NCBI RefSeq assembly: GCF_030732985.1
Contig: NZ_JASHJX010000008.1
Coordinates: forward strand, 35,967-99,966
Length of the DNA: 64,000 nt
DNA from: Nioella sp. MMSF_3534
Lineage (GTDB): Bacteria; Pseudomonadota; Alphaproteobacteria; Rhodobacterales; Rhodobacteraceae
Direction of reading: 5' to 3'
Shown: positions 16,916 through 25,860 of the stretch, in pieces
Position numbering within the stretch: the stretch's first letter is position 1
Layout of the letters: every line of letters starts with the position of its first letter
Position numbers and translations under genes: made by a program
The notes under the pieces: generated by a model
Seen by the model: the letters and a program-made list of their open reading frames with translations, nothing else
The model's database searches: none
Told to the model about the DNA's origin: nothing

Positions 16916-17092
16916 GGGCAGACCCAAGCCGTCGGGGCGGTTGCCCCTTCACCCCGGCTTCACCGGGGCCGGAACAGCGTGGAGGAGGTCGGCAGGGAAG
17001 CTATTTGTCTCGCGATGCAAAGGCGGCTTCGCCGCCGGCGGAAATAGGTTCCCTGCCGACCTTGCAGGGGCAACCGCTTTGACGGCCTGCCC
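16916..17092. repeat. Nested 177-bp cruciform-like inverted repeat
   Basis: The 360-base gap between the DUF2493 and Toprim genes is one large nested inverted repeat. From outside in: GGGCAG (16916-16921) / CTGCCC (17087-17092); GCCGTC (16928-16933) / GACGGC (17081-17086); GCGGTTGCCCCT (16937-16948) / AGGGGCAACCGC (17066-17077); GGTCGGCAGGGAA (16987-16999) / TTCCCTGCCGACC (17049-17061); CTATTT (17001-17006) / AAATAG (17042-17047); and a GGCGGC-TTC-GCCGCC tip. It could be a structured RNA, an element remnant or a replication/transfer site. Confidence 0.7.
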
Positions 17093-17221
17093 ATCTCTTG
17101 AAGGCCGCTCGGATGACGGGTGGATGCGCAAGGCCCGGGATGGGGTGAGGACGACGATCCAGAGCCACGACTGGGATGCTGCCCCCTGCTCCGCACTCCC
17201 AGACCCCCTGCGCGATGCAGC

Positions 17222-18250
17222 TCAGCCCAATAGGCGATGCCGATCCTCTGGCCCGATCTGACCTGCCAGATGCTGGCGCAGCGCGTCCTTGCCGTTCGCC
17301 CGAAGATCATCGTTGAAATCCCCGAGCCGCGGTTCCAGCACATGGCAACTGATCCCGACCTCGGAGGCTCTGGCGCTCAACTTCTCTGCCGCGCGCTGCC
17401 CGGCCGGATCGCGATCGATCGCGACGTAAAGGCGCTTGAGCCCCTCCGGCAACAGGACCGCCCCGAGGTGACCCGAAGAGAGTGCCGCCCAGACGGGCAG
17501 ACCTGGGATTGCTTCGGACAGGGACAGCAAGGTCTCGATGCCTTCGCCGACGACGAGGATGTCATCGTGCGGGGTGAGCCTGACAGCATTGCCGAGGAGG
17601 TGACCCATAGCCCGACGCTCTGGATTCACTGCCGCCTTCCCCTGTCCGTCAGGCGCCAGCCAGGTGCGATGCACGCCCTGCACGGCCCCTGCCCCATCGG
17701 TAACCGCCGCGATCATCGCCGGTCTGGGGATGCTCCGCGTCTGCCCCTCTTCCCGATGCCAGCACTTCGGGTGGAAGCGTAAGGCGCCGTTCGCCCCGAA
17801 TTGGGTGATGCCTCGGGAACGGAGGTAGGTCTCAGCAAGCGTGCCTGTGATCGGGTTCGAGGCAGCAAACAAGCGCGCCGCCGCAGGAGTGCCACCGGGC
17901 GCCTTGGCGTTCCTCGGCTCTTGCCTATCCGGGACGACCGGCTGCGGACGGCCAAGATGCGCTCGGGCCTCGGCGAGAAGGTCCGGAAAGCGCGTGATCC
18001 CCGTCCGGGCGCGGATGATGTCCAGGAGATCGCCGTGCTCGCCGGTGGCGCCATCCGTAAACTTGCCGGCAGCGCCCGGCCCGGATGTCGGTCCGGTCAG
18101 GCGCACGAAGAGCGACCGGCCGGGGTTGTTCTGCAGATCGCCGACGATCCAGTAGGATCCTTCCCGCCGTCCGGCGGGAAGATAGTGGCGACAGACGCTC
18201 TCGCCGTTTTCCGCGAGGTCGCGGAGGATCGATTTTGATGAATTGCCCAT
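17222..18250 (-). CDS. Toprim-domain primase-like protein
   Basis: 342 residues from the ATG at 18250 (GAGCAGG ribosome-binding site). A CHC2-like/DUF7146 N-terminal part (SVCRHYLPAGRREGSYWIVG) is followed by a C-terminal Toprim domain with DDILVVGEGIETLLSL and RLYVAIDRDPAGQRAAEKL, which hold the glutamate and DxD metal ligands. Such proteins are found on plasmids and phages and are thought to prime or process DNA. It starts 9 bases after the helicase stop, in the same operon. Confidence 0.85.
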   Translation of the reverse strand: MGNSSKSILRDLAENGESVCRHYLPAGRREGSYWIVGDLQNNPGRSLFVRLTGPTSGPGAAGKFTDGATGEHGDLLDIIRARTGITRFPDLLAEARAHLGRPQPVVPDRQEPRNAKAPGGTPAAARLFAASNPITGTLAETYLRSRGITQFGANGALRFHPKCWHREEGQTRSIPRPAMIAAVTDGAGAVQGVHRTWLAPDGQGKAAVNPERRAMGHLLGNAVRLTPHDDILVVGEGIETLLSLSEAIPGLPVWAALSSGHLGAVLLPEGLKRLYVAIDRDPAGQRAAEKLSARASEVGISCHVLEPRLGDFNDDLRANGKDALRQHLAGQIGPEDRHRLLG

Positions 18251-18258
18251 GCACCTGC

Positions 18259-21200
18259 TCAACTTTTGCGTGCATGTAGCCCGACGACCGGGAACCGTGC
18301 AAGCAGGCGATCCAGAACGGCGACACCCTTCGCCGGCGCGCCATCGACCGGGCAAAACAGCCGCAGCTTCCAGCTGATGATTTCCGAGAAGAAGCCGTCT
18401 GCCTTGAGCCGGTCCTTGGCTGCCTCCGAAAAGCCCGAGAGTTCGATCCGGTTCGCGCCCATGACCCGGGATCGGTGCAATTCCATCCCTTCGGACAGGC
18501 GCACCACGGTCTTGCCCTCCAGAACGAGGGCATGGACCTGCGCGGCCGAGAGTTTCGGCGCATCGGCCGCCAGTGTGGATGCAACCCAGGCAGGCGAGAC
18601 GCGTCGACCGATGATGCGCTGCCCGTCATCGGTCTGCAGGCGATAGACCCGGGTTTCATCCTGGGGGAGCTGCTTCCAGATCGGCAGCAGCAGACCTGCC
18701 ACGATGTGCAGCGTAGAGTCCGAAAACTCCGGCACCTCGGCCAGTTCCGCAGTCCACGCCACAGTGAAGGCCGCGCGGTCGGCCTCGAGCCAGTGGGTGT
18801 CCTCCATGACCTTGGCCGGGACCGTGCTGGCATCAAGCGGGCGGATCAGGCGCAGGCGCGGCTCGATGGTGCCATCGTCCAGCATCAGGCTAGTGGCGGG
18901 CACCTGCACGGCAGCGCGGCCCGAACGGCTGTTGACCAGAAGCCGCGCCTTCGGGTCATCCAGCCAGTCGAGCGCATCCGCGAGGGAAGTCGGCATGTTG
19001 CGGCGCTTTTCCGCGATGGTCAGGAGCTGGGTTTCTGCACCCGAGCCAGGATGGGTGTAGATCACCCGCGCATCCGTGACGCGGAAGCTCTCGGCACGCA
19101 GCGTCTCGAGTCCAAGGTCATAGACCCCGGCGGCGATGGCGCCCTCGATCCGCTGATCGAGCAATTCCTCGAAACCCGCGAACAGGACGGCCTGCATGTC
19201 GATCGTCAGCGCCAGCAGGCGATTGAGGAAGGTCGTGATCGGCGGCAGGTCGTCCTTCAGCCCGTTGTCATCGGTCAGACTGAGCCCGGTCGCATCCTCG
19301 AAGGCCCCGAGCGAACATCCGGCCAGATCGCCGCGATAGATGCGGCGGTAAAGCTGGCGCAGGGCGTCGCGGGCGTAGGGCGACTCGAGGTTGTCTTCGG
19401 GCCGGAACAGCCCTTGCCCGCCGGTCTGGCGCTGGCCGCGCGTTATAGCGCCAAGCGTGTCGAGACGTCGCGCAATGGTCGACAGGAACCGCTTCTCCGC
19501 TTTGACATCGGTGGCCACCGGCCGGAACAGCGGCGGCTGCGCCTGGTTGGTCCGGTTGGTGCGTCCGAGGCCCTGAATCGCCGCGTCTGCCTTCCAGCCG
19601 GGTTCCAAGAGGTAGTGGACCCGCAAGCGCTGGTTCTTCGCCCCGAGATCGGCGTGATAGCTGCGCCCGGTGCCGCCGGCATCCGAAAAGATCAGGATAC
19701 GCTTTTCGTCATCCATGAAGGCTTGGGTTTCCGCGAGGTTCGCGGCTCCAGCCCGGTTCTCCACCACGAGCCGTGCCGAATGCCCTTCGCCCTTCCGCAC
19801 GATGCGCCGCGAGCGCCCTGTGACTTCGGCCACAAGTTCGGTGCCGAAGCGCTGGACGATCTGGTCGAGTGCACCCGGCACGGGCGGAAGCGAAGCCAGT
19901 TTCTCGATCAGCGCGTCACGACGCCGGACGGCTTCGCGGCACTCCACCGGTTGGCCGTCGCGCGTGACGGGGCGCGACGAAAGATTACCTTCGCTGTCGG
20001 TGAAAGGCTCGTAGAGCTGCACCGGGAAGGAATGGGCGAGGTAGTCCAGAACGTATTCCCTGGGTGTGATATCACAACGGATATCATTCCATTCGTCGGT
20101 TGGGATGTCCGACAGGCGGCGTTCCATCAGCGCCTCACCCGTCGAGACGATCTGGATGACCGCCGCGTGACCCGCAGCCAGATCTGCATCGATGGATGAG
20201 ATCAGCGTGGGGGTTTTCATCGAGGTGAGCAAATGGCCGAAGAATCGCTGCTTGGCGGACTCGAAGGCGGACCGCGCGGCGGATTTCGCCTGGCGGTTCA
20301 GCGTGCCCGACCCGCTCGGCCCGTCGGCCGCGCCGGTAATGTTCGCCGCCTCCAGCGCCGCGGTCAGGTTGTTGTGGATGATGGCGAAGGCCCCGGCGTA
20401 GGCATCGTAAATGCCGTGTTGCTCCGGGGTCAGCGCGTGCTCCAGCATCTCGTATTCGACACCGTCATATGACAGCGACCGCGCCGTGTAGAGACCGAGC
20501 GCCCGGAGGTCGCGGGCCAGAACCTCCATCGCTGCGACGCCGCCCGCCTCGATGGCCTCGACAAACTCGGCGCGGGTAGCAAAAGGGAAATCCTCCCCGC
20601 CCCAGAGACCGAGACGCTGCGCATAGGCAAGGTTGTGGACGGTCGTCGCGCCCGTGGCCGAGACATAGACCACGCGGGCGTTGGGCAGTTTGTGCTGCAG
20701 GCGCAGACCCGCCCTACCCTGCTGCGAGGCCATGGTATCGCCGCGCTCGCCTTTGCCGCCGGCGGCATTGGCCATGGCATGGCTTTCGTCGAAGAGGATC
20801 ACCCCGTCGAAATCCGCCCCCAGCCAATCGACGATCTGGTCGACGCGGGATTTCTTGGCACCCCGTTCTTCCGAGCGCAGCGTGGCATAGGTGGTGAACA
20901 GGATGCCCTCGGTCAGAGGGATGTCGCGCCCTTGCGCGAAACGCGACAGCGGCGTGACCAGCAGGCGCTCCTGCCCGAGCGCCGACCAGTCGCGCTGCGC
21001 ATCTTCCAGCAGCTTGTCGCTCTTTGAGATCCACAGCGCCTTGCATCTTCCTCGGGCCCAGTTGTCGAGCAGGATCCCGGCCGACTGGCGGCCCTTGCCT
21101 GCCCCGGTGCCATCGCCGAGGAAGAAACCCCGGCGGAAGCGGATGGCGTTAGCGGCATCGTCCGGTGCAGCGGAGACCACGTCTCCGGTCTCATCGACGG

Positions 21201-22653
21201 TCCAAGACCCGGCGAGATATGCGCCGTGGGCTTCGCCGGTGTAAATCACGGTCTCGAGCTGCGCGTCTGACAGCGGGCCGTCGCGCAGGACGGCCGCCGG
21301 AAGCTTGGGGCGATACGTGGGTTTCGGCGGTGCGACAGAGGCCATGGCCGCCGATTGCACAAGCTTGGTCGGGTGTCCGGTCGCTGCGGGGATGTCGATC
21401 GCCTGCAAACGGAAGGTCTCGTAGATCGCATCGGACAGACGTGTCGCGTCCTCGGCGTTGTCGCGGAGTTCGTAGCTTAGGTCCTCGACCTCGATCTGCG
21501 CTCCAGGTTTCTCCGGTTGAGCCGCAGAGGTCGCGCGCGATCGGTTGACGGGCTTGCATGTTGTGGGGGCAGGATTTCCCGGGAAGAGGGGAGAGTGGCC
21601 CAGACCCGCATTTGCGGCCCGTTCCATCTCGAGGCGCGGCGGAACCTCTGCAGTGACCCTGGACATTAGATGCGCCACGTCGGGGGACGTGGGCTGGTGC
21701 AGGTCAGCGGTGATGCCGCCCGGCTCACCGCCGCGGCATTTATCGAAGACAGAAATCCGCGTCTCGAAGCTGGTGCCGTGCTTGGCGAAAACTGCGCCCG
21801 ACACCGCGCCGGTGAAGATGAGATGGGCCGTCTCGGTCAGACGGCCGAAGGTCTCGGCCCAGGCCGGCGCATCCGGAGCGAAACCGGCCCCTGTGATGGC
21901 GACGAGCCGCCCGCCGGGGGCCAGCCGGGCCAGCGCCGAGCGCAGATGCCGTGCCGTCGCCTCGGTTGTCCGACCATCGACATTGGCCACAGCCGAGAAA
22001 GGCGGGTTCATCAGGATGACGCTCGGGCGCAAGCCTTCGTCGAGATGATCATCGATCTGCGCAGCATCGAACTTGGTGACCGATCGGCCCGGAAACAGCA
22101 ACCGAAGAAGATCGGCGCGGGTGTCCGCCAACTCGTTCAGAGCCAGAGTGCCGCCGGCGATCTCGGCGAGGATCGCCAGAAGCCCGGTCCCGGCAGACGG
22201 CTCTAGGACAAGATCATAGGGCGTGATCTGTGCTGCCGCCACAGCCGCGAGCCCCATGGGCAGCGGCGTCGAGAATTGCTGAAAGCGCTCCATCTCTTCC
22301 GACCGCCGGGTGTGCGTGGGCAAGAGGCCCGCCACCTTGGCGAGGATGGGCAACAGCGCCGCAGGCGAACCGGCCCGTGCCAGCAGCGCGCGGCCGAATT
22401 TCCGCAAGAACAGAACCAGCGCCACCTCGCCAGCCTCATAGGCGAGCTTCCAGTCCCAGACGCCATCGGCATCGGTGCCGCCAAAGGCGCGCTCCATCTC
22501 GCGGCGCAGGCGCAGCGCGTCGATCTGAAGCCCTTGCGCCAGATCAGGTTGCAGCGCTTCGGCAACAGCAACGATCGCAGGGGCAGGATTTGCTGCCAAC
22601 GGAACAACGAGCGCAGGCAAGGACGCCTGCGCAACAGGGGCAAGATGGGTCAT
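18259..22653 (-). CDS. Strawberry-notch-type helicase with N-terminal DNA methyltransferase domain
   Basis: 1464 residues. At about 120-320 lies an adenine-type methyltransferase: motif I EPSAGTG near 152 and motif IV NPPF near 218. From about 480 follows an SF2 helicase of the Strawberry-notch type: Walker A GTGAGKGRQSAG, a DESH box (VILFDESHAMANAAGG) and SATGAT, then a helicase C-terminal region (LGRTNRTNQAQPP). Homologues sit on large plasmids and phages next to Toprim and DUF2493 genes. Whether it methylates, remodels or protects incoming DNA is not known. A long antisense frame inside it is an artefact. Confidence 0.88.
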   Translation of the reverse strand: MTHLAPVAQASLPALVVPLAANPAPAIVAVAEALQPDLAQGLQIDALRLRREMERAFGGTDADGVWDWKLAYEAGEVALVLFLRKFGRALLARAGSPAALLPILAKVAGLLPTHTRRSEEMERFQQFSTPLPMGLAAVAAAQITPYDLVLEPSAGTGLLAILAEIAGGTLALNELADTRADLLRLLFPGRSVTKFDAAQIDDHLDEGLRPSVILMNPPFSAVANVDGRTTEATARHLRSALARLAPGGRLVAITGAGFAPDAPAWAETFGRLTETAHLIFTGAVSGAVFAKHGTSFETRISVFDKCRGGEPGGITADLHQPTSPDVAHLMSRVTAEVPPRLEMERAANAGLGHSPLFPGNPAPTTCKPVNRSRATSAAQPEKPGAQIEVEDLSYELRDNAEDATRLSDAIYETFRLQAIDIPAATGHPTKLVQSAAMASVAPPKPTYRPKLPAAVLRDGPLSDAQLETVIYTGEAHGAYLAGSWTVDETGDVVSAAPDDAANAIRFRRGFFLGDGTGAGKGRQSAGILLDNWARGRCKALWISKSDKLLEDAQRDWSALGQERLLVTPLSRFAQGRDIPLTEGILFTTYATLRSEERGAKKSRVDQIVDWLGADFDGVILFDESHAMANAAGGKGERGDTMASQQGRAGLRLQHKLPNARVVYVSATGATTVHNLAYAQRLGLWGGEDFPFATRAEFVEAIEAGGVAAMEVLARDLRALGLYTARSLSYDGVEYEMLEHALTPEQHGIYDAYAGAFAIIHNNLTAALEAANITGAADGPSGSGTLNRQAKSAARSAFESAKQRFFGHLLTSMKTPTLISSIDADLAAGHAAVIQIVSTGEALMERRLSDIPTDEWNDIRCDITPREYVLDYLAHSFPVQLYEPFTDSEGNLSSRPVTRDGQPVECREAVRRRDALIEKLASLPPVPGALDQIVQRFGTELVAEVTGRSRRIVRKGEGHSARLVVENRAGAANLAETQAFMDDEKRILIFSDAGGTGRSYHADLGAKNQRLRVHYLLEPGWKADAAIQGLGRTNRTNQAQPPLFRPVATDVKAEKRFLSTIARRLDTLGAITRGQRQTGGQGLFRPEDNLESPYARDALRQLYRRIYRGDLAGCSLGAFEDATGLSLTDDNGLKDDLPPITTFLNRLLALTIDMQAVLFAGFEELLDQRIEGAIAAGVYDLGLETLRAESFRVTDARVIYTHPGSGAETQLLTIAEKRRNMPTSLADALDWLDDPKARLLVNSRSGRAAVQVPATSLMLDDGTIEPRLRLIRPLDASTVPAKVMEDTHWLEADRAAFTVAWTAELAEVPEFSDSTLHIVAGLLLPIWKQLPQDETRVYRLQTDDGQRIIGRRVSPAWVASTLAADAPKLSAAQVHALVLEGKTVVRLSEGMELHRSRVMGANRIELSGFSEAAKDRLKADGFFSEIISWKLRLFCPVDGAPAKGVAVLDRLLARFPVVGLHARKS

Positions 22654-22830
22654 CGGGAATCTCCGGAATGAAGGATAGGATCAGGCCCGGACACCCTCTC
22701 TCGGGCACCTTCAGGCCTGATCTTTCCCGGCCCCTCTCTCCCTCTCGCACCAAGGCGTTCCCGATGCTTTGCTTGATTTTGTTCCCGTTATGTTCTATAT
22801 TCAGAACCAAGCCAGAAAGGGGGTTCCACC

Positions 22831-23127
22831 GTGGAAAGCACCACGCACGCCCTGCCCGCGACGCCCAAGCAGATTGCCTATGCGCGGTCGCTCGCCCTGC
22901 GCAATCGGACGCTCCTGCCCTGGGAAGTTCAGCAAGACCGGCGATCTTTGAGCGCTTGGATCGAGGCTCAGGCCCGGCTGAAGCCGGTATCGGACATGGA
23001 CCGGCTGCCCACCTCCAGGCAGGTGGCCTTCGCGGAGAAGCTCGCCCGGATCAAAAGGCGCGCCGTTCCGGACGAATGCTTCCGCGACAAGGGGCTCATG
23101 TCGAAGTGGATCGACGGGAACAAGTGA
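22831..23127 (+). CDS. Small protein with two tandem copies of a 38-residue motif
   Basis: 98 residues, GTG start at 22831 after AAAGGGGG. Two halves align with each other: TPKQIAYARSLALRNRTLLP...SAWIE and TSRQVAFAEKLARIKRRAVP...SKWID, so the gene is an internal duplication. Each unit has a Q[IV]A[YF]A..LA helix and an [ST].WI end. Similar small proteins with a P..Q..FA..IA pattern occur on Rhodobacterales plasmids; function is unknown. It is divergent from the helicase gene. Confidence 0.7.
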   Translation: MESTTHALPATPKQIAYARSLALRNRTLLPWEVQQDRRSLSAWIEAQARLKPVSDMDRLPTSRQVAFAEKLARIKRRAVPDECFRDKGLMSKWIDGNK

Positions 23128-23133
23128 CGGTTG

Positions 23134-23310
23134 TCAGCTAGTGGATGGCTTGTCGGCGCAAGAATCCACCAGAGTTTCCCTCCGCCTACGAAACGCTGTT
23201 CGTAGTGTGTCGGTCGGTGGGGGCGGACAGTCCAACGCCTCAAAGAACGGCTGATGGTCACATGGCTTCAAGTTCGTGACGTCCGCGCTGTTGTCGTTTG
23301 CCTGTTTCAT
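23134..23310 (-). CDS. Hypothetical small protein
   Basis: A 58-residue frame from an ATG at 23310 (MKQANDNSADVTNLKPCDHQ and so on). Codon use is acceptable and GAAGAA precedes the ATG, but there is no recognisable domain. It lies just downstream of the RES toxin on the same strand and may be a short gene or non-coding. Confidence 0.3.
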   Translation of the reverse strand: MKQANDNSADVTNLKPCDHQPFFEALDCPPPPTDTLRTAFRRRRETLVDSCADKPSTS

Positions 23311-23339
23311 TTCTTCGGACCCCCAAAGGCGCATGCGCT

Positions 23340-23373
23340 GTAACTTGTCAGCCGACGTAACTTGTCAGCCGAC
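23340..23373. repeat. Tandem 17-bp direct repeat at the RES gene 3' end
   Basis: GTAACTTGTCAGCCGAC occurs twice in a row, at 23340-23356 and 23357-23373. The second copy holds the stop codon of the RES toxin. It looks like a small tandem duplication. Confidence 0.8.
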
Positions 23374-24066
23374 GGCCGCAATCGAGTAGTGCGGTGTCCC
23401 ATCCCACACGAGATCCCAAGACGCGCCCGGACGAACGTTCTGAATTGCGTGGGGCTCGAAGCAGACAAGGCAATTACCGCCCGGTGCAGGAGCCCGGACC
23501 GAAGGGTAAATCAGGCCCTTGGATCCACCCCGACGCAGATGTTGTGCCAGGCTTTGGCCCTCGGGATACCCGACAGCCGGATCCGGATGCAGCGCCGGAT
23601 GACCTGCCTCATCGGTCATGTCGTCGAAGACGCCGATGAAGTCGGCCAGCAATTCCACATAGCGAGCGCTGTCGTGGAAGCTGCCGGCAAAGCCGAGTTC
23701 GCGTGTGCGGTGCCAGGCCACTTCGCTGACAGAAACCATCACGTCCCATGCGCAGTACCACGCGCCGCGCTCCTCGGCGTTGAAGCGATTTCCGCCGGCG
23801 CGGGTGTAAGTGAAGGCTGCGTTGACGTGACTGTCCCCATAGATGCGCAGATCGCGGCTGCGGCGTTGCCAAGCGAGTTCGCGCGGGTCCAGATGCGGGT
23901 TGTGCCCGCGTTCGGCCTGTAGACGTCCACTGGTCAGGCCCTCGATCTCTGCCAAGATCTCCATCTCGTCATCCGTATCGACGAGACCGCGCAGCGATGG
24001 TGGCTTGTGGTAAGTGGCGGGCAGGAGACGAACGAGACCGCGATCGGAAATCTCGGTCTGCTTCAT
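23365..24066 (-). CDS. RES-domain toxin (NAD+ phosphorylase family)
   Basis: 233 residues. Characterised RES toxins degrade NAD+. Here the domain shows the conserved arginine-rich start (WQRRSRDLRIYGDSHVNAAF), a glutamate in VSEVAWHRTRE, and the serine in SKGLIYPSVRAPAPGGNCLV followed by CLVCFEP. Its ATG overlaps the antitoxin stop (ATGA). The pairing with an Xre-type antitoxin is the usual one. Confidence 0.88.
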   Translation of the reverse strand: MKQTEISDRGLVRLLPATYHKPPSLRGLVDTDDEMEILAEIEGLTSGRLQAERGHNPHLDPRELAWQRRSRDLRIYGDSHVNAAFTYTRAGGNRFNAEERGAWYCAWDVMVSVSEVAWHRTRELGFAGSFHDSARYVELLADFIGVFDDMTDEAGHPALHPDPAVGYPEGQSLAQHLRRGGSKGLIYPSVRAPAPGGNCLVCFEPHAIQNVRPGASWDLVWDGTPHYSIAAVG

Positions 24067-24452
24067 TCCCCACCACGCAACGCATCAAGATAGGTCCGAA
24101 CCGCGAGGATCTGCGGCAAACCCCCGTCGATGGCGGTGTCGACTGGTCGGCTTCCACCAAAGAGCGGCCCCTTGTTCGGTCGGGTGAACCAGCTTTTTGC
24201 CAGAGGCTCCGAGAAGTAGAGTTCGAGCGACTTGAAGATGCCAATTACAGCGCTGAGCCGCAGCAGTTGGTCCTTGGTGAGCTCTCCGGCGAAATCCGGC
24301 TTCTTGGCGCGCTTCCACGTGCTCTCTGACATGTCGGCAAGGCCAGCTGCTTCCTTGAGACTGAGACCCCAAGCATCGGCTACGCGTGCATAAGCTTTCA
24401 ACGCGACGGCGTTGATCTGTGCGGGTTCCCGGATTTTCTCTGCAACGTACAT
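24063..24452 (-). CDS. Xre/MbcA/ParS-type antitoxin
   Basis: About 129 residues from the ATG at 24452, chosen because GGAGG lies 5 bases upstream; an earlier in-frame ATG exists at 24473 inside the promoter. It has an HTH-like region (LSLKEAAGLADMSESTWKRA) and the C-terminal antitoxin domain ending GGSRPVDTAIDGGLPQILAV followed by LDALRGGE, which neutralises RES toxins. Expected to repress its own promoter. Confidence 0.85.
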   Translation of the reverse strand: MYVAEKIREPAQINAVALKAYARVADAWGLSLKEAAGLADMSESTWKRAKKPDFAGELTKDQLLRLSAVIGIFKSLELYFSEPLAKSWFTRPNKGPLFGGSRPVDTAIDGGLPQILAVRTYLDALRGGE

Positions 24453-24471
24453 GGCGTCCTCCATTGGCCTC

Positions 24472-24499
24472 AATATAGTCCATATGGACTTACTGTAAA
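24472..24499 (-). promoter_or_regulatory. Promoter and operator of the Xre/RES pair
   Basis: On the minus strand TTTACA (24494-24499) and TATATT (24472-24477) are 16 bases apart. Between them lies the perfect 14-base palindrome AGTCCATATGGACT (24477-24490), ideally placed for the antitoxin to block RNA polymerase. It is followed by the antitoxin ribosome-binding site. Confidence 0.65.
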
Positions 24500-24529
24500 G
24501 ATCAAATGAACCTTACGCTTTGATCACTG

Positions 24530-25174
24530 TTACCCGAACCGCCGCCCTCCTTCCGTGAACGTATACGCGTTGACGATGATCCCCTCCTCGATGGCCTCGT
24601 CCGAGGTCAGATGGTTGAATTCAGCCTCAAGCTGCCGGTAGAGCCAGCGGGCCAGATCGCGGAGCGCCTCGGTCACGATATCTTCCGCATCCTCCGTGGG
24701 CGGCTGCCACCTCGGGCTGTCGCGGGTGACGTCCACCGACATGGTGTATTCGTGGTAGTAGCGGCCCCGATGGCTGACCTCGGCGGCAAGCTGGTAGAAG
24801 TTCCGCCGCTGGATGGCCTGGAGCCGGTCGGCGACTGCGTGCAGCGTCGCGTCGGTCGGAGCGTAGTCCCGGATGCGCGTGGCCCCGCCCTTGGCGTGGG
24901 ACCAGTAGCCCTCGAACGACGCCCCATCCCCCTGGCTCCAGAAGCCGGAGAACCAGATGCAGGGCTTGGCCCGCGTCCCGCCGCCCATCAGACGCACGGG
25001 CGTGGTCTTCAAGCGGATGCCGAGGATTTCGCAGACCCGCTCAAAATCCTCGTAGACCGCGTCCCACCAACCGTCATGGGGGCCAAACTCGCGATACCAG
25101 CTGCGCGCCTTGTCCTTGGCGGCCTCCGAGAGTTCGGGGAACTGGTAGACGGTGGTGCAGATGAGCTCAGGCAT
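24530..25174 (-). CDS. Hypothetical plasmid protein (MPELICTTVYQF family)
   Basis: 214 residues from the ATG at 25174, overlapping the upstream stop. Two regions look structured: ELSEAAKDKARSWYREFGPH and a beta-rich centre (KPCIWFSGFWSQGDGASFEG). The central TRAKPCIWFSGFWSQGDGASF pattern recurs in plasmid proteins often annotated loosely as antitoxin-like, but I see no toxin partner here. Function unknown. It is the last gene of a run of small plasmid genes. Confidence 0.7.
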   Translation of the reverse strand: MPELICTTVYQFPELSEAAKDKARSWYREFGPHDGWWDAVYEDFERVCEILGIRLKTTPVRLMGGGTRAKPCIWFSGFWSQGDGASFEGYWSHAKGGATRIRDYAPTDATLHAVADRLQAIQRRNFYQLAAEVSHRGRYYHEYTMSVDVTRDSPRWQPPTEDAEDIVTEALRDLARWLYRQLEAEFNHLTSDEAIEEGIIVNAYTFTEGGRRFG

Positions 25175-25586
25175 CGACGCCCTCCCCATTCAGCGCGGCG
25201 GCCAGCCATTCCTGGCTGCTGTTCCAGCCGAAGGATTTGCGTGCGCCGAGATCAATGACATGCGCGCCACCGCCGAAGGCGTCGAGGCGCGGCCGGGAGC
25301 AGGTCAGGGCATACTGGAACCCCCAGAGGCCGGTAAGGTCGAGGTCGTCTGCCAGGCGCAGCACGAAGCGGATGACCGCCTCGACATCGCCGTACTCGCC
25401 GTCATGGATCCAGAGGGCGCTGCCCTCGGGCGCGTCCTGGCGCGCGATGTCGAAGCCTGCGACCCCCGGGTCGTCGGCGTCTTGATCCGCAGCGCAGAGT
25501 TCCTGGAACAGCACGAGCGCGTGGGCTGCCTTGTCGGGGGTGCCAACGTCGAGCAGGCACGAGAAATGGGTGAAGTAATCCGCCAT
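25167..25586 (-). CDS. Hypothetical protein, 139 residues
   Basis: Starts at 25586 after AGGAGGT. Acidic, single-domain protein beginning MADYFTHFSCLLDVGTPDKA with an aromatic-rich centre (SALWIHDGEYGDVEAVIRFV). It overlaps the next gene by 8 bases. I do not recognise the family; its neighbours (DUF6878- and DUF6915-like) are plasmid genes of unknown role. Confidence 0.7.
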   Translation of the reverse strand: MADYFTHFSCLLDVGTPDKAAHALVLFQELCAADQDADDPGVAGFDIARQDAPEGSALWIHDGEYGDVEAVIRFVLRLADDLDLTGLWGFQYALTCSRPRLDAFGGGAHVIDLGARKSFGWNSSQEWLAAALNGEGVDA

Positions 25587-25661
25587 GGGGACCTCCTGAA
25601 TGGGAAAAACCCGGCTGGGCGGCCAGGCGTTGTGTTGGAATGAAGGGGTGGTTGGGGGCGA

Positions 25662-25859
25662 TCAGCCGGTGGGACTGTCGCCCGTCGCTTGTCGCGCGGC
25701 ATGCGCGCAGAGCATTTGCCGGTAGAAGCGCTTGCGCGCAGCCCGGAAGCCGCGCACGGCGCGCGTGTCGGGGTGCAGCGCCCGGACCGCTGCCCGCAGG
25801 ACGGCGAAGGGCGAAGCCGTCAAAGGAAGGCCGAGGCGCTGATAGGCCGGATCGGTCAT
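25662..25859 (-). CDS. Hypothetical small basic protein
   Basis: 65 residues, starting one base after the preceding stop. Arginine-rich (VRALHPDTRAVRGFRAARKR), with two likely helices. No recognised domain. Tight packing in the same direction as its neighbours supports a real gene. Confidence 0.55.
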   Translation of the reverse strand: MTDPAYQRLGLPLTASPFAVLRAAVRALHPDTRAVRGFRAARKRFYRQMLCAHAARQATGDSPTG

Positions 25860-25860
25860 C

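Noticed and set aside
18475..20199. 574-residue plus-strand frame inside the helicase gene
   Set aside because: Mirror frame of a clear 1464-residue protein, no recognisable domain, no ribosome-binding site.
23340..23373. Tandem 17-bp repeat as iterons of an origin
   Set aside because: Only two copies, overlapping the end of the RES gene; more likely a simple duplication.
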